NCBI RefSeq assembly: GCF_018398395.1
Contig: NZ_JAHCBF010000006.1
Span: 238,658 to 302,657 of the forward strand
Origin: Croceicoccus gelatinilyticus
Lineage (GTDB): Bacteria > Pseudomonadota > Alphaproteobacteria > Sphingomonadales > Sphingomonadaceae
Reading direction: 5' to 3'
DNA: 64,000 bases
The notes beneath the pieces were generated by a model. That model had not been told where the DNA came from. It did no database searches and worked only from the letters and a program-made list of their open reading frames with translations. Made by a program: the position numbers and the translations under genes. This document shows, one piece after another, positions 1 through 8,046 of the stretch (the first letter of the stretch is position 1; the number at the start of each line of letters is the position of its first letter).

Positions 1-2
1 CG

Positions 3-272
3 GCAGCGGTCGTGACCGAGGACGTGCCCGACGGTGCGACGATGGTCGGCGTAAAGGCGCGTTCGACGCTGGTGTCGGCAGAGACCTATCAGCGCGAATT
101 CATGCCCTACGGTACGCCGTGCAAGGACCCGTGTGAGCCTTCGCCGCGTCTGGACGACCTGGAGGCGCAGATCGCGATGCTGAAGAACGAGCTTGAGCGC
201 CTTCGCGAGGATAGTCCCGAGCCTGCGCGCATCGCCGCACGTCAGGACAGCGACGGGACGACCGGCGCATGA
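3..272 (+). CDS. cysE: Serine O-acetyltransferase, C-terminal part (truncated by window edge)
   Basis: The frame is open from the first bases, so the 5' part lies outside the window. The visible start reads VVTEDVPDGATMVGVKAR, the end of a left-handed beta-helix acetyltransferase, followed by an acidic tail containing a heptad-like stretch (LEAQIAMLKNELERLRE). This matches the C-terminus of CysE-type serine acetyltransferases, which make O-acetylserine for cysteine synthesis in the cytoplasm. The catalytic domain cannot be seen. Another hexapeptide-repeat transferase is possible but less likely. Confidence 0.65.
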   Translation, partial: AAVVTEDVPDGATMVGVKARSTLVSAETYQREFMPYGTPCKDPCEPSPRLDDLEAQIAMLKNELERLREDSPEPARIAARQDSDGTTGA

Positions 273-300
273 TGGCTGCCGCAAGCTGGGGCCATTTTGA

Positions 301-651
301 ATGAACAACGTCGTATCGCTTCCGCTTCAACCGATGCGCGGACAGCCGCAGCAGGTTGGCTTCGACCGTGATGAATTGACCCGTATTCTCGATCTTTATG
401 GCCGAATGGTCGCCGCCGGACAGTGGCGCGACTACGCGATGGATTTCGAAAAGGACGCAGCGCACTTCGCCGCCTTCCGCCGCACGGCGGAGCGGCCCGA
501 AGTGCGTATCGAAAAGCGCCCCTCGCTCCGCCAGAAGCAGGGCATGTACACGCTTTACGGCGAGGCCGGGCAGGTCCTGAAGCGCGGGCACGAACTGGCC
601 GGGGTCCTCGCCCCGATCGAACGTCGTCTCCTCAAGCTGGTAGAGGACTAG
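301..651 (+). CDS. DUF2794 family protein
   Basis: A 116-residue soluble protein that begins 28 bp after the cysE stop and may share its transcript. The core (GFDRDELTRILDLYGRMV, then WRDYAMDF, AAFRRTAERPEVRIEK, and a final TLYGEAGQVLKRGHEL) matches DUF2794, a small family common in alphaproteobacteria whose function is not known. No signal peptide or membrane segment is visible. Its last 20 bases overlap the 3' end of the convergent membrane-protein gene, which is unusual but not disruptive. Confidence 0.8.
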   Translation: MNNVVSLPLQPMRGQPQQVGFDRDELTRILDLYGRMVAAGQWRDYAMDFEKDAAHFAAFRRTAERPEVRIEKRPSLRQKQGMYTLYGEAGQVLKRGHELAGVLAPIERRLLKLVED

Positions 652-1687
652 GCGCGGTTTCCACCGGCGGAAGCTTGGCCGCGAGGCTGGCGGGAAGCAG
701 TGACACGACAGCTGCGCGAATCTGCGACCATGCAGCCGACAGCAGCAGCAGGGCCGAACCGATGACCAGCATCGTGACGGCAAATCCTGCTTCGACCGCG
801 CCGAAACTCTCGATTAGTTCACCCACAGCCGCCAGCACATAAGCGAGCGCCGAAACCAGCAGAGCGCGCCTGTCGATGGCCAGCGCGACGCAGCCCAGCG
901 CCACGTAGATGACAAGGATCGCGATCGCACCGGCCGGACCAAGCGCGGCGCCGTCGAAAACCCCGAACCACGTGAACAAGGGATGCGCGATCAGCGGTGC
1001 GGCGAGCAGGTGCAGCCAGAAGGCGACATCGCTGCGCCGCGTCGTGCGCTGCGGGTCCTGCATGTCCCACCACATGGCAAATCCAAAAACGACGAGGCCG
1101 CCGATCGTGATCACCGGCAGCATGACGGCCTCTTCGGGGCGGCCGTTGTAACCCGTGGTAATCGCCATCACGGCAATTACGACGAGCAGCACCGCCGAAG
1201 CCGCACCGGCAGCAATCGCGATGGGCACCTTGAAGCGTCTCCAGTGAAGCCAGGCTGCCCCCGTTGCCAACAACCCACCCACGATGACGCCCCAAGCTTC
1301 GGCAGGGCCATGGGGAAGCGCAAGGTCGGCAAGGAATGCCGGAAGCGCCACGACCGCACCGATGAAGGCTATGGTCAAGACTACCGAGGGCAAAGCCATC
1401 CGGCGACGCAGGGCGAAGTATTCGCCAAGCCCCCATGCTGCCGCGCCAACGAACAGCGCGCCGAGCGGTTCAAAGATGAGCGTGCCAAGAGTCCCCACCG
1501 CGATCAGCAGGATCACGGCGGCGACGGTTACGAAGATGTCGTTGAAACTGGTGAGAAGCCGGAAGCTTTCCTCGTCACCGTGGGCGATCTGGCGAAGGTC
1601 GGCGACATGCGCGCGAAGCGCCTTTGCGGCATCGGCAGAGATGGCCCCTGCCGCTACTGCCGAATTGAGATCCTCGTCGCTATACAT
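632..1687 (-). CDS. Polytopic inner-membrane protein of unknown function
   Basis: This 351-residue protein has a soluble N-terminus (about residues 1-45, including SADAAKALRAHVADLRQ) followed by roughly nine to ten hydrophobic segments to near residue 330, and a proline-rich tail. The N-terminal soluble region followed by many short helices resembles DUF2157-type membrane proteins, but I cannot assign a family with certainty. No transport or catalytic motif is evident. It converges on the DUF2794 gene and overlaps it by 20 bp. Confidence 0.6.
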   Translation of the reverse strand: MYSDEDLNSAVAAGAISADAAKALRAHVADLRQIAHGDEESFRLLTSFNDIFVTVAAVILLIAVGTLGTLIFEPLGALFVGAAAWGLGEYFALRRRMALPSVVLTIAFIGAVVALPAFLADLALPHGPAEAWGVIVGGLLATGAAWLHWRRFKVPIAIAAGAASAVLLVVIAVMAITTGYNGRPEEAVMLPVITIGGLVVFGFAMWWDMQDPQRTTRRSDVAFWLHLLAAPLIAHPLFTWFGVFDGAALGPAGAIAILVIYVALGCVALAIDRRALLVSALAYVLAAVGELIESFGAVEAGFAVTMLVIGSALLLLSAAWSQIRAAVVSLLPASLAAKLPPVETAPSPLPA

Positions 1688-1757
1688 CCCTTGCCCCCGT
1701 TTTTCCCGTCGAAACAGGAGCCTATGCCTCGACGGCGGTGCGGGTCAAGAAAGGGGA

Positions 1758-2558
1758 TCAGGCCGTCCGGGGGTCTTCATAGGCGGCCTGCTGGAAGATC
1801 GCGGTGCGGCGCTCGCTGCGATGGATAAGACCTTCCGCCACGCGTCCAGCGGCTGTGGTATAATGAAGCTCGCGGGCAATCGCCTCGTAATCTCGGTTGG
1901 CGATGGCCTGGTTCAGACGGGGGCTGCGGTCTTGGGATACGTTGCCTTCACCGACATTGAAGACAAGATCCACCAGCGCATCGAACTCATGCTGATGCAG
2001 CGGAGTCGCGCCAGCAAGGCGGATGACCGCTTTCTCTGCCTTGCGCAGATCCTTTTCATAAAGCTTCATCACGCGCTCACGTGAAATGGTCTGCCCCACG
2101 CGGAGCCGGTCGGATGGCGTGACGAGGTGGCCGATCCCTACTGTAGGATAGCCGGCAACGTCGCGGTAAACTGTGTAGCGGATGCCCTCTTCCTGTTTCA
2201 TCGCATCGCGCAATTCGTCGCTGACGCGAAAAGTCGCAGCGTGTCGGCGGCCCTCGGACGTCTGTTCGAACAGGGATGCTGCAGCCTCGTCCTGCGGCAG
2301 TTCGGGCGGGACGACCATGCCGCCGGCACCAAAGCCCAGCGTGCTGACCGAAATGGCCAGCGCGGCCTTGCGCTTTTTCATGCGGATACGGCTGCGCGCC
2401 ACGCGGCGTTCGTGCAGGTTACGCAGCTTCTGGCGGATACTCAGGCGGCGGCGCAGGCTCGGCAGGCTGTCGGCAAGCGGCTTGTACGGTGCGGCTGCGG
2501 GCAGCTCGCTTCGTCGTACGGCACTCGATTCTATGGTCTTTATCTGGTTCTGGGGCAA
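1758..2558 (-). CDS. GH24-type lysozyme (T4-like endolysin fold) with basic N-terminal extension
   Basis: The catalytic region lies at about residues 115-255. It contains EEGIRYTVYRDVAGYPTVGIG, written here only as its key residues: a Glu, then an Asp and a Thr spaced as in the E-D-T active site of glycoside hydrolase family 24 lysozymes, followed by a conserved FDALVDLVFNVG-type helix. Such enzymes cut the MurNAc-GlcNAc bond of peptidoglycan. A hydrophobic segment near residues 65-85 (AALAISVSTLGFGAGG) after an Arg/Lys-rich stretch could act as a signal anchor. The listed start is TTG with AAGGA six bases upstream; Met59 is an alternative. There are no phage genes nearby, so a host role or domesticated endolysin is likely. 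Confidence 0.75.
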   Translation of the reverse strand: MPQNQIKTIESSAVRRSELPAAAPYKPLADSLPSLRRRLSIRQKLRNLHERRVARSRIRMKKRKAALAISVSTLGFGAGGMVVPPELPQDEAAASLFEQTSEGRRHAATFRVSDELRDAMKQEEGIRYTVYRDVAGYPTVGIGHLVTPSDRLRVGQTISRERVMKLYEKDLRKAEKAVIRLAGATPLHQHEFDALVDLVFNVGEGNVSQDRSPRLNQAIANRDYEAIARELHYTTAAGRVAEGLIHRSERRTAIFQQAAYEDPRTA

Positions 2559-2714
2559 AATGGTTCCTTCGGGGTCTCTGCTTCATTGCGAATGACCCCG
2601 ACGGTTACCGGCGCTGACCGCATGCAAGCGGCAACGCGTTTCCGTCCTACCCTCGGTAATAGAACGGATGGATGCGCCCGGCCGTTCCTCGGCCCAGCGC
2701 AAGCATGGTGCGAT

Positions 2715-3437
2715 TCAGAGAGTGGCGAGCGCGCCGATCAGGTCGTCATAGTGATCGATGATCCGGTCAGCGCCCAATTCCTCGACCGGACCCTGCCTGT
2801 AACCGAAGCTCACCGCGACACACGGGTGTCCGGCGGCCTGTGCCGCGCGGGTATCGTAGATGGAATCGCCGACAAATGCAGTCGGTCCGCCGCCGCACTG
2901 GCGTTCCAGTTCAAACAACATGTCCGGTTCCGGCTTGGCGCGGTCGGTGCCCAGAGTATCTCCACCGATCACACAGGCAAACCGGTCCGCCAAGCCAAGC
3001 TGGGCCAGCAGTTCACGAGCAAGCGATTCCAGCTTGTTGGTCGCGACACCCACCGCGATCCCTGCATCAGCCAACTGGTCCAGCGCGGTGAGCAGACCGT
3101 TATAGGGGCGCGTCTCGACCGCGATGTTGCGGCGATAGTGGTCGAGCAGTTCGGTATATAGCGGGTCGAGCACGTCATCGGGCACTCGGCCGCCTTCGGG
3201 GCCTGCCAATGCGCGTGCCAGCAGGCGCTTGGCTCCGCCGCCGATCATCGGGCGCACTTCGTCATAGGAAAGCGCTGGCCGTCCTGCGATTTTCAGCGCG
3301 TGATTGAGCGCGGCCGCAATGTCCGGCGCCGTTTCCAGCAACGTTCCGTCAAGATCGAAGCCCACGGTGCGGAACCGGAGCGCCTTGGCGGGGTTGGCAG
3401 AATGGGACGCGGAAAGGGAACGGGGTTGGTCATCCAT
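2715..3437 (-). CDS. gph: Phosphoglycolate phosphatase (HAD superfamily)
   Basis: This 240-residue cytoplasmic HAD hydrolase has all four motifs. Motif I is FDLDGTLLET near residue 28, with the nucleophilic first Asp. Motif II is in GVATNK, motif III is the Lys of RAKPEPDML, and motif IV is FVGDSIYD. The cap region after motif I and the KPxPD signature fit Gph, which dephosphorylates 2-phosphoglycolate from DNA repair or oxygenation reactions. Length is normal for the family. It is divergent from glmU with about 110 bp between starts. Another small sugar-phosphate phosphatase of the same family is possible. Confidence 0.85.
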   Translation of the reverse strand: MDDQPRSLSASHSANPAKALRFRTVGFDLDGTLLETAPDIAAALNHALKIAGRPALSYDEVRPMIGGGAKRLLARALAGPEGGRVPDDVLDPLYTELLDHYRRNIAVETRPYNGLLTALDQLADAGIAVGVATNKLESLARELLAQLGLADRFACVIGGDTLGTDRAKPEPDMLFELERQCGGGPTAFVGDSIYDTRAAQAAGHPCVAVSFGYRQGPVEELGADRIIDHYDDLIGALATL

Positions 3438-3547
3438 CGGCTGTGGACCTAGGCCCGATCCACTGGAAAGCGCAACCGAAAGCTGGCAAGGCTTGACCGG
3501 ACCACCGGCGGCCTCGCCCGGACGGAAATGTAACCTTCGGGGAGTCG

Positions 3548-4906
3548 ATGAAAGAAGTCGCCACCGTTATTCTTGCCGCCGGCAAGGGAACCCGCCTCAA
3601 CAGCGCGCTGCACAAGGTGCTGCATCCGGTCGCCGGACGCGCGATGATCCACCACCTTCTCGACAGCGCGGCCAAGCTGGAGCCGGCCAAGACCGTCGTC
3701 GTCGTCGGCGAGTATCGCGAGCAGGTGCAGGACGCGCTTGGCGCGAATGTCGAATACGCGGTGCAGGAACCGCAGCTTGGCACCGGCCACGCGGTCCAGC
3801 AGGCCGAGCCGATGCTGAAGGATTTCACGGGTGACGTGCTGATCCTTTATGGCGACGTGCCTTTCGTGAAGCCGGAAACGATGGTCTCGATGCTCGACCG
3901 GTTGCACGCAGAGGATGCGCCCGCCGTCGTCGTGCTCGGCTTTCGCCCGCCAGACACACTGCGGTATGGCCGCGTGATTTCCGACAGGTTCGGCCGGATT
4001 GAGAAGATGGTCGAGCACAAGGACGCGAACGAGGCGGAGCGTGCCTGTACCCTGTGCAATTCGGGCGTGATGGCGGTGAAAGGAAGCGAGCTTTTTGAGT
4101 TGCTCTCCCGCGTCGGCAATACGAACGCCCAGCACGAATACTACCTCACCGATATCGTGAACCTTGCCAACGAGGACGGACGCAATTGCGCCGTTGTCGA
4201 GTGTGAGGACCACCGCGAAGTCACCGGCGTCAACAGCCGCGCCGAACTGGCCGAGGCCGAGGCGCAGTGGCAGGAATTCAAGCGCGCAGAGGCGATGGAC
4301 GGCGGCGCGACGCTGAAGGCGCCGAAGACCGTGTTCTTCAGCTGGGACACCCAGATCGGCAAGGACGTGACGATCGAACAGAACGTCGTCTTCGGTCCGG
4401 GCGTGACCATTGGCGACAACGTGACGATCCGCTCGTTCAGTCACCTTGAGGGTGCAGAGGTCGAGGAAGGCTGCGAGATCGGCCCCTTCGCGCGCCTTCG
4501 CCCCGGTTCGGTGATGAAGGAAGGCTCCAAGGTCGGCAACTTCGTCGAAATGAAGAAGACGACACTTGGCGAAGGTGCCAAGGCCAATCACCTCACCTAC
4601 CTTGGCGATACCACCGTGGGTGGCGGCGCAAATATCGGTGCGGGCACGATTACCTGCAATTATGACGGGTACTTCAAGCACCAGACCGTGATCGGCGAGC
4701 GTGCCTTCATCGGCTCGAACAGCGCGCTGATCGCCCCCTTAAAGATCGGGGCCGATGCCATCGTCGCCGCGGGCAGCGCGGTCAGCCGCGATGTTGGTGA
4801 CGGCGAACTTCGCATGGTGCGGGCCGAACAACTGGTGAAGCCCGGTTGGGCCGACCGTTTCCACGACGCGATGAAGAAGAAAAAGGCCGCCGCGAAGAAG
4901 GACTGA
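3548..4906 (+). CDS. glmU: Bifunctional UDP-GlcNAc pyrophosphorylase / glucosamine-1-phosphate acetyltransferase
   Basis: The 452-residue protein has an N-terminal nucleotidyltransferase domain with the LAAGKGTRL nucleotide-binding loop at about residues 10-20 and GTGHAVQQA near residue 78. The C-terminal half, from about residue 250, is a left-handed beta-helix of hexapeptide repeats (for example GPGVTIGDNVTIRS) with the conserved NFVEMKK and NYDGYFKH segments of the acetyltransferase site. GlmU makes UDP-GlcNAc for peptidoglycan and LPS. It sits 42 bp upstream of glmS, so two steps of the same pathway are adjacent and probably cotranscribed. Confidence 0.97.
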   Translation: MKEVATVILAAGKGTRLNSALHKVLHPVAGRAMIHHLLDSAAKLEPAKTVVVVGEYREQVQDALGANVEYAVQEPQLGTGHAVQQAEPMLKDFTGDVLILYGDVPFVKPETMVSMLDRLHAEDAPAVVVLGFRPPDTLRYGRVISDRFGRIEKMVEHKDANEAERACTLCNSGVMAVKGSELFELLSRVGNTNAQHEYYLTDIVNLANEDGRNCAVVECEDHREVTGVNSRAELAEAEAQWQEFKRAEAMDGGATLKAPKTVFFSWDTQIGKDVTIEQNVVFGPGVTIGDNVTIRSFSHLEGAEVEEGCEIGPFARLRPGSVMKEGSKVGNFVEMKKTTLGEGAKANHLTYLGDTTVGGGANIGAGTITCNYDGYFKHQTVIGERAFIGSNSALIAPLKIGADAIVAAGSAVSRDVGDGELRMVRAEQLVKPGWADRFHDAMKKKKAAAKKD

Positions 4907-4948
4907 CCTTCCTCGCCCTTGCGCCAATCCTGACGGGACAGACACCTT

Positions 4949-6772
4949 ATGTGCGGAATTATCGGTATCGTCGGCTCGGAACCGGTTGCGGACCGGCTGG
5001 TCGATGGCCTCAAGCGGATGGAGTACCGCGGCTATGACAGCGCGGGGATCTGCACGATCGACGATGGCAAGCTGGTGCGCCGCCGCGCAGAGGGCAAGCT
5101 GTCGAACCTCGTCAACGAACTGAAGGGTAATCCGGCCGAAGGCGTAGTAGGCATTGCGCACACCCGTTGGGCCACGCACGGCGCTCCGACCGAGGCGAAT
5201 GCCCACCCGCATGCCACGGCCGAAGTCGCGCTGGTCCACAACGGGATCATCGAGAACTTCAAGCAGCTTCGCGATGAACTGCTCGCCGACGGCCGCAAGT
5301 TCGAGAGCGAGACCGATACCGAAGTCGTCGTCCACCTGATCTCGCGCCGCATCGAGCAGGGGATGAGCCCCGAAGAGGCGATGCAGACAGTTCTGCCCCG
5401 CCTGCGCGGTGCATTCGCGCTTGCCGTCACGTTCCGTAGCCATCCCGACATGCTGATCGGCGCACGGCTGGGTTCGCCGCTCGTCGTTGGTTACGGGGAA
5501 GGGGAGACCTATCTCGGCTCCGACGCGCTGGCGCTTGCCCCGCTGACGCAGCGTATCAGCTATCTGGAGGAAGGCGACTGGGTCGTCATCACCCGCGATG
5601 GCGCAGCGATCTACGACAAGGACAACAACCGTGTCGATCGCCCGGTCGTCCACTCCGGCGCGACCGCCGCCGCGACCGAGAAGGGCAACTACCACCACTT
5701 CATGCAGAAGGAGATCTTCGAGCAGCCGACCGTGGTGGCGCAGACCCTGCGCAGCTATGTCCGCCAGCTCGAAAGGCAGGTCGCCCTGCCGCAGATAGAT
5801 TTCGACATCACCGCGATCGACCGCATCACCATCGTCGCCTGCGGCACCAGCTATTACGCCGGCATGGTCGCGAAATACTGGTTTGAAAAGTTCGCCCGTG
5901 TGCCGGTCGACATCGATGTGGCGTCTGAATTCCGCTACCGCGATCCGGTCCTCCCTTATGGTGGTCTGTCGCTGTTCATCTCGCAGAGCGGCGAGACTGC
6001 CGACACGCTGGCGGCCCTGCGCCATTGCCGTGAGGCGGGGCAGACCATCGCGGTGGTCGTCAACGTGCCGACCAGTTCGATGGCGCGCGAGGCGGACCTG
6101 CTGCTGCCCACCCACGCCGGTCCTGAGATCGGCGTCGCCTCGACCAAGGCGTTCACCTGCCAGCTCGCGGTCCTTGCCGCGCTCGCCGCGCACATGGCGG
6201 TGAAGAAGGGCATGATGGACGCGGCCGAGGAACGGCAGGTCGTCGATCACCTGCTCGAAGCTCCGGCCTGCCTCAACGCCGCGCTCGACCATGACGAGGA
6301 TATCAAGGCCATGGCGCACCTCATCGCGCCGGCCCGCGACGTGCTCTACCTTGGCCGCGGCCCCGACTTCCCGCTGGCTTTGGAAGGGGCGCTGAAGCTG
6401 AAGGAAATCAGCTACATCCATGCCGAAGGCTATGCCAGCGGCGAGATGAAGCACGGGCCCATTGCGCTGATCGACGACAAGGTGCCGGTTATCGTGCTGG
6501 CTCCGTCAGGCCCGCTGTTCGAAAAGACCGTCTCCAACATGCAGGAAGTCCGCGCCCGCGGCGGCAAGATCGTCCTTATTTCCGATGCCGAAGGCATCGA
6601 GGAAGCGGGAGAGGGCTGCATGGCGACGATCGAGATGCCCAAGGTCCACCCGCTCATTGCGCCGCTCGTCTACGCGGTGCCGGTGCAGTTGCTGGCCTAC
6701 CACGTGGCCTGCGTCAAAGGCACCGACGTCGACCAGCCCAGGAACCTGGCGAAATCCGTTACGGTAGAATAA
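4949..6772 (+). CDS. glmS: Glutamine-fructose-6-phosphate aminotransferase; carries the attTn7 end
   Basis: At 607 residues this is a full-length GlmS. The sequence starts MCGIIGIVG with the N-terminal nucleophilic Cys2, followed by the glutaminase domain (about 1-240; HTRWATHG and HNGIIEN motifs) and two SIS domains (about 285-425 and 455-600; CGTSYYAG, SQSGETADT, ASTKAF). The C-terminus DQPRNLAKSVTVE is the highly conserved end whose coding DNA is the TnsD recognition target in Tn7 biology. A Tn7-like right end begins 22 bp after the stop codon. It forms an operon with glmU. No glmS ribozyme is expected or seen in this lineage. Confidence 0.97.
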   Translation: MCGIIGIVGSEPVADRLVDGLKRMEYRGYDSAGICTIDDGKLVRRRAEGKLSNLVNELKGNPAEGVVGIAHTRWATHGAPTEANAHPHATAEVALVHNGIIENFKQLRDELLADGRKFESETDTEVVVHLISRRIEQGMSPEEAMQTVLPRLRGAFALAVTFRSHPDMLIGARLGSPLVVGYGEGETYLGSDALALAPLTQRISYLEEGDWVVITRDGAAIYDKDNNRVDRPVVHSGATAAATEKGNYHHFMQKEIFEQPTVVAQTLRSYVRQLERQVALPQIDFDITAIDRITIVACGTSYYAGMVAKYWFEKFARVPVDIDVASEFRYRDPVLPYGGLSLFISQSGETADTLAALRHCREAGQTIAVVVNVPTSSMAREADLLLPTHAGPEIGVASTKAFTCQLAVLAALAAHMAVKKGMMDAAEERQVVDHLLEAPACLNAALDHDEDIKAMAHLIAPARDVLYLGRGPDFPLALEGALKLKEISYIHAEGYASGEMKHGPIALIDDKVPVIVLAPSGPLFEKTVSNMQEVRARGGKIVLISDAEGIEEAGEGCMATIEMPKVHPLIAPLVYAVPVQLLAYHVACVKGTDVDQPRNLAKSVTVE

Positions 6773-6794
6773 ATCCAAATTAATCAGCCCTTTT

Positions 6795-7192
6795 TGTTGT
6801 GAGACAATAAAGTTTTTCCAGATACAATAAAGTTTTTCCACTTTGCCGTTTCTGACAAAAAAGATTTTCCATTCAAATTCTTGATTTTTGGCGGAGTTCT
6901 GCCGTTTTCTGAGGTCGCCGGATTTTTTCGCGTTTTTCGGCCCATGCGCAAAACGGCTTTTTTTAGGTTCCGGTAGAATGCTGAACCGGGAAGATGCATC
7001 GCGATGTCAGCCATATGCCCCGCCCCTGGTCATCTTCCTTGAGGGGGGGGCCAAGAGCGGACGTTGCCTTCGAGTGGACGCCTTTAGGGCTTTGCCGCCG
7101 TTCCATAACGTTATGCCGGACGGCAGGTCTCGCCAGAAGCCGACATTCTGCGGACTAAAAGACTATCTCCGAGTAAGGCAAAGATTGGGCCG
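6795..7192 (+). repeat. Tn7-like right end R1 (copy 1 of the about 394-bp terminal repeat)
   Basis: Three tightly packed TnsB-like sites lie at 6803-6820 (GACAATAAAGTTTTTCCA), 6823-6840 (TACAATAAAGTTTTTCCA) and 6854-6871 (GACAAAAAAGATTTTCCA). After them come about 320 bp of conserved non-coding sequence including the palindrome CATAACGTTATG near 7105. By eye it is clearly related to, but more diverged from, the copies at 23861 and 51926 than those two are from each other. The 112 bp from here to the DUF2939 gene hold nothing recognisable. Confidence 0.8.
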
Positions 7193-7304
7193 GGAAGAGA
7201 CAGTCCGGTTCCGGTGGTCAGACGGCACAAAGCCGCCATTCGGCTTTCTATACTATTCTAGGCTCGGAGCCGTCGAACGGCTTGGGCGCGCCCCTCATGG
7301 TCTT

Positions 7305-7850
7305 TTATCGGATAGCCACGGTAAGCTCGATGGCAACGAGACGCCAACTGAGCCCATCCCGCTCGAAGCGATAGCTGTTGCCGCTTGCTTCGTTGCGACC
7401 CGACGGCGTGGCGACGATTGTATTCAGTCCAGACCAATCGAACGACCAGCTATCGGTAGTTTCCATCATGCGGGGCATGGGGCCCGCGGATTCTCCATCA
7501 GGAAAATCTGCGGGCAGTCCGGCGGCGGCGGCGAACTGCCATTCGCCGTAAGGTTCGTTAACGAACATCCGCACTGCTCGCGGGTCTGACATCGCATCCA
7601 GAACGGCGTCCTTCGTGTAGGGCGGTTGGTAAGTATCGACCTGTGGCAACATTTGCCGCTCGAATGCGGCCCGCACATCTTGCCGGTTGTAGAGGGAGAG
7701 TAGTTCTTCGGGGTCAGCGTCCCAATTGCTAAGTGCTGCAATCGCCAGTCGCGGCGAGAAAGCATACCAGCTACCTGCAGCCACAATCACGAGTGCGACA
7801 AAGGCCGTGGCTAGCCAGAAGAAGCGAGAGTACCTCATTCCCAAACGCAT
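7305..7850 (-). CDS. DUF2939 family membrane-anchored protein
   Basis: This 181-residue protein has one N-terminal membrane segment (about residues 10-32, FFWLATAFVALVIVAAGSW) followed by YAFSPRLAIAALSNWDADPEELLSLYN. That segment, with small-residue-rich helix pairs describing a short repeat, is typical of DUF2939 proteins, whose function is not established. The C-terminal part (residues 120-180) is a beta-rich stretch ending RDGLSWRLVAIELTV. It is transcribed away from the lipoprotein operon across a 196-bp intergenic region that probably holds both promoters. Met5 is an alternative start. Confidence 0.65.
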   Translation of the reverse strand: MRLGMRYSRFFWLATAFVALVIVAAGSWYAFSPRLAIAALSNWDADPEELLSLYNRQDVRAAFERQMLPQVDTYQPPYTKDAVLDAMSDPRAVRMFVNEPYGEWQFAAAAGLPADFPDGESAGPMPRMMETTDSWSFDWSGLNTIVATPSGRNEASGNSYRFERDGLSWRLVAIELTVAIR

Positions 7851-8046
7851 AGCAGTGCAAGGCTTGTTACGCTCTATGGTTTATCGTGAGTGCTGATTTC
7901 TGTTTTGAGACGGGTCGTCATTTGCTCGTCAGCTATTGAATGCCCGGCACGATCAACATGAGATTATAACAAAAAAAAGCGCTTCGTTTCAGTGCCGTTC
8001 AGCGAGAATTCTCCATGATACACCATCACATTTGGGAGGTGGTGTA

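Noticed and set aside
4907..4948. glmS riboswitch-ribozyme
   Set aside because: The gap between glmU and glmS is only 42 bp, too short for the ribozyme.
4739..6454. Long minus-strand frame opposite glmS (571 codons), and one opposite glmU (3449-4681)
   Set aside because: Shadow frames from GC-rich codon bias; glmS and glmU are fully supported on the plus strand.
6795..6871. Iteron cluster of a replication origin
   Set aside because: The direct repeats fit transposon-end geometry and recur at matching left ends; no replication initiator gene or DnaA boxes are near.
6888..7589. 233-codon plus-strand frame across R1 into the DUF2939 gene
   Set aside because: It starts in the terminal repeat, has no recognisable domain, and is not preserved in the R2 and R3 copies.
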